DNA from: Parapedobacter tibetensis | Lineage (GTDB): Bacteria; Bacteroidota; Bacteroidia; Sphingobacteriales; Sphingobacteriaceae | Direction of reading: 5' to 3' | Assembly: GCF_024704835.1 (NCBI RefSeq) | Contig: NZ_JAMXBE010000015.1 | Location: 92,500 to 156,499 of the forward strand | DNA: 64,000 nt | In this document: piece by piece, positions 62,768-64,000 of the stretch | How the letters are laid out: each line of letters starts with the position of its first letter | How positions within the stretch are numbered: the stretch's first letter is position 1 | Position numbers and translations under genes: made by a program | Notes under the pieces: model-generated | What the model saw: the letters and a program-made list of their open reading frames with translations, nothing else | What the model was told of the DNA's origin: nothing | The model's database searches: none

Positions 62768-63883
62768 ATGAAGAGCAACAAAATATGGCTAGCTACCGGG
62801 ATGGTCCTTGTGGTTATCGGCTGCGGCCGTCGTGGAGAATTACCCCCAAAGGAAATCACATTGCAGGAAGCCTACAGGGCAGAGCGCACAGGCAATTCCT
62901 ACCGGCTTCAGCTTCCGGCAAATGGTTTCCATAAAATCTTTCAAAGTGACTCTACGTTAGTTTTTGATTGGGGCCACCCCCGTATTGAAACGGCAGATAC
63001 ATTGGTAGAGCTCCCGGTACAGGGGGAGCGGACATTCTTCGCCATCGTTTCGATAGCGGGGGACACCACGATCGTTTCCGAGCGGAAGATCGCTGTGGCT
63101 GGCCCTGCGAACCTACGGGATATCGGTGGACTGAAAACTGACGACGGAAGAACCGTGAGATGGGGTCGGTTTTACCGGTCGGATAAGCTATCGGAATTGA
63201 CAGATGCCCAATTCGGCTATTTCAACGCATTGGGCATCCGCAAGGTGATCGATCTGCGTATGGTCGATGAGATCGAGGCGGAGCCCGACCACCTCCCCGC
63301 CGGATTGGAGCCATTGCATTTATCCATATTCGACGACCAACACGCCGCGGCTTTTGCCGGTGTACAGGAAAAAATCACCAACGGGCAATTGACGGTGGCG
63401 GATGCAAAGCGCCTGCTGGTGGAAGCCAACGCTGCCTTTGCCACAATTTATGCCCCTAAATTCAAACAGGTCGTCCGGGAAACTATGGACGCCGACGGCC
63501 CTGTATTGTACCATTGCACAGCGGGGAAAGACCGTACAGGCTTCACCACGGCACTGATCCTCTCCATCCTGGGAGTGGACCGGCAAACCATCATGGACGA
63601 ATACCTGATGACCAACTACTATACACACGAATCCATGACGGGGTCTTTGGACAAAGCCAACTGGGGCAGTATGCTTAAAGCGGATCTCGACCCCGAGGTC
63701 GTCATCCCCTTGCTGATAGTGGATGAAACGTATCTGCAGGCCGCATTTGATGCCATCGACCGTGAATATGGAGGAATGGACGAATACCTACGGAACCAGA
63801 TCGGGATTACCGACTCGCTGAAACAGGTTTACCGCCAACGGTTCACCTACGGCCCAAACCCGCAGCTGTCCCCGGTATTTTGA
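62768..63883 (+). CDS. Secreted lipoprotein protein-tyrosine/lipid phosphatase (MptpB/LipA type)
   Basis: The 371-residue protein starts with a lipoprotein signal (MVLVVIGC). Its catalytic P-loop is HCTAGKDRTG (His249, Cys250, Arg256), with the acidic region before it. An IgG-like N-terminal domain precedes the phosphatase, as the PF13350 (Y_phosphatase3) family shows. HCxAGKDRTG is the wording of Mycobacterium MptpB and Listeria LipA, which also act on phosphoinositides. The residue before the P-loop block and the 'NLRDIGGLKTDDGRTVRWGRFYRSDKL' segment are typical. It is surface- or periplasm-anchored and lies 21 bp after the TonB receptor. It may release phosphate or an alcohol for uptake. 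Confidence 0.88.
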   Translation: MKSNKIWLATGMVLVVIGCGRRGELPPKEITLQEAYRAERTGNSYRLQLPANGFHKIFQSDSTLVFDWGHPRIETADTLVELPVQGERTFFAIVSIAGDTTIVSERKIAVAGPANLRDIGGLKTDDGRTVRWGRFYRSDKLSELTDAQFGYFNALGIRKVIDLRMVDEIEAEPDHLPAGLEPLHLSIFDDQHAAAFAGVQEKITNGQLTVADAKRLLVEANAAFATIYAPKFKQVVRETMDADGPVLYHCTAGKDRTGFTTALILSILGVDRQTIMDEYLMTNYYTHESMTGSLDKANWGSMLKADLDPEVVIPLLIVDETYLQAAFDAIDREYGGMDEYLRNQIGITDSLKQVYRQRFTYGPNPQLSPVF

Positions 63884-64000
63884 TAACATTAAGTTAATAC
63901 GAATGTGGATATTTTTATACGGTATAAATAATCAGGGTAAAAACCATGTCAGGAAAAGCCATATGAACAACATATAGCAAACTGGCTTATGGCAATGACA
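63884..64000. other. End of window, no feature seen
   Basis: The last 117 bases are AT-rich and contain no supported gene. An ATG at 63989 is followed by only four codons, so a gene beginning there cannot be judged. Confidence 0.5.

Overview
The window looks like chromosomal DNA of a Bacteroidota bacterium, most likely a member of the Sphingobacteriaceae (Sphingobacterium, Pedobacter or Parapedobacter relatives). The evidence is the recurrent TAnnTTTG -7 promoter boxes, FecI/FecR/STN-TonB receptor and DUF4249 modules, DUF5686 and DUF4142 proteins, a serine palmitoyltransferase, and intergenic 'cacgg-atg / atctgcgttc' inverted repeats of the kind common in this group. The family assignments come from reading the translated sequence only; no database search was possible.

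Layout. 1-4.7 kb: the 5' end of a polysaccharide flippase gene, small membrane proteins, a TauE/SafE permease, an AraC regulator with a CxxC metal-binding-like N-terminus next to crcB, a short-chain dehydrogenase remnant, a DinB-like protein and an aldo/keto reductase. 4.7-11.8 kb: a complete TetR - TolC - HlyD - two ABC ATPases - two ABC-2 permeases export operon (YbhGFSR type plus its own TolC), with the same 16-bp palindrome in front of tetR and of tolC. 12.1-28.1 kb: a long same-strand cluster starting with serine palmitoyltransferase, a GNAT-type acyltransferase and an NAD-dependent reductase/epimerase (a likely complete ceramide module with ATGA overlaps). It continues with myo-inositol-phosphate synthase, a DUF5686 outer-membrane protein, a nucleotidyltransferase, an ATP-grasp protein, a CDP-alcohol phosphotransferase, an LPG-synthase-type membrane protein, a HAD phosphatase, a PfkB kinase, a DUF4833 protein, a fatty-acid-2-hydroxylase-like desaturase, an AraC regulator and a HAD paralogue that has lost its catalytic aspartate. 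I read this as a dedicated inositol-phosphoceramide (inositol sphingolipid) pathway, possibly running through CDP-inositol. It is the most interesting system here.

28.1-52 kb: mostly housekeeping. It holds an ATP-cone/nuclease protein with a LOG-family partner, dnaX, an orphan ECF sigma factor, an ArsC/Spx-like protein, an M1 peptidase, dodecin, tRNA-Leu(GAG) beside a structured element carrying a copy of the tRNA 3' end, ppx-ppk1, an oxidoreductase, a DUF4142 lipoprotein, ppc, a frameshifted small lipoprotein, a FUSC membrane protein, a YpdA-like flavoprotein, a TetR regulator, murB, an RpoE-like sigma factor, a cytochrome b5-like protein, a PfkB kinase and a degenerate tRNA-Asn.

52.6-64 kb: visibly more GC-rich. 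It holds a FecI - small protein - FecR - STN/TonB receptor - DUF4249 surface-uptake module (minus strand), a scar made of two broken gene ends, and a second module (plus strand) with a membrane AraC regulator, a large TonB receptor and a secreted lipoprotein phosphatase of the MptpB/LipA P-loop type. The composition change beside a damaged tRNA-Asn and a truncated DUF4260 gene suggests horizontally acquired DNA.
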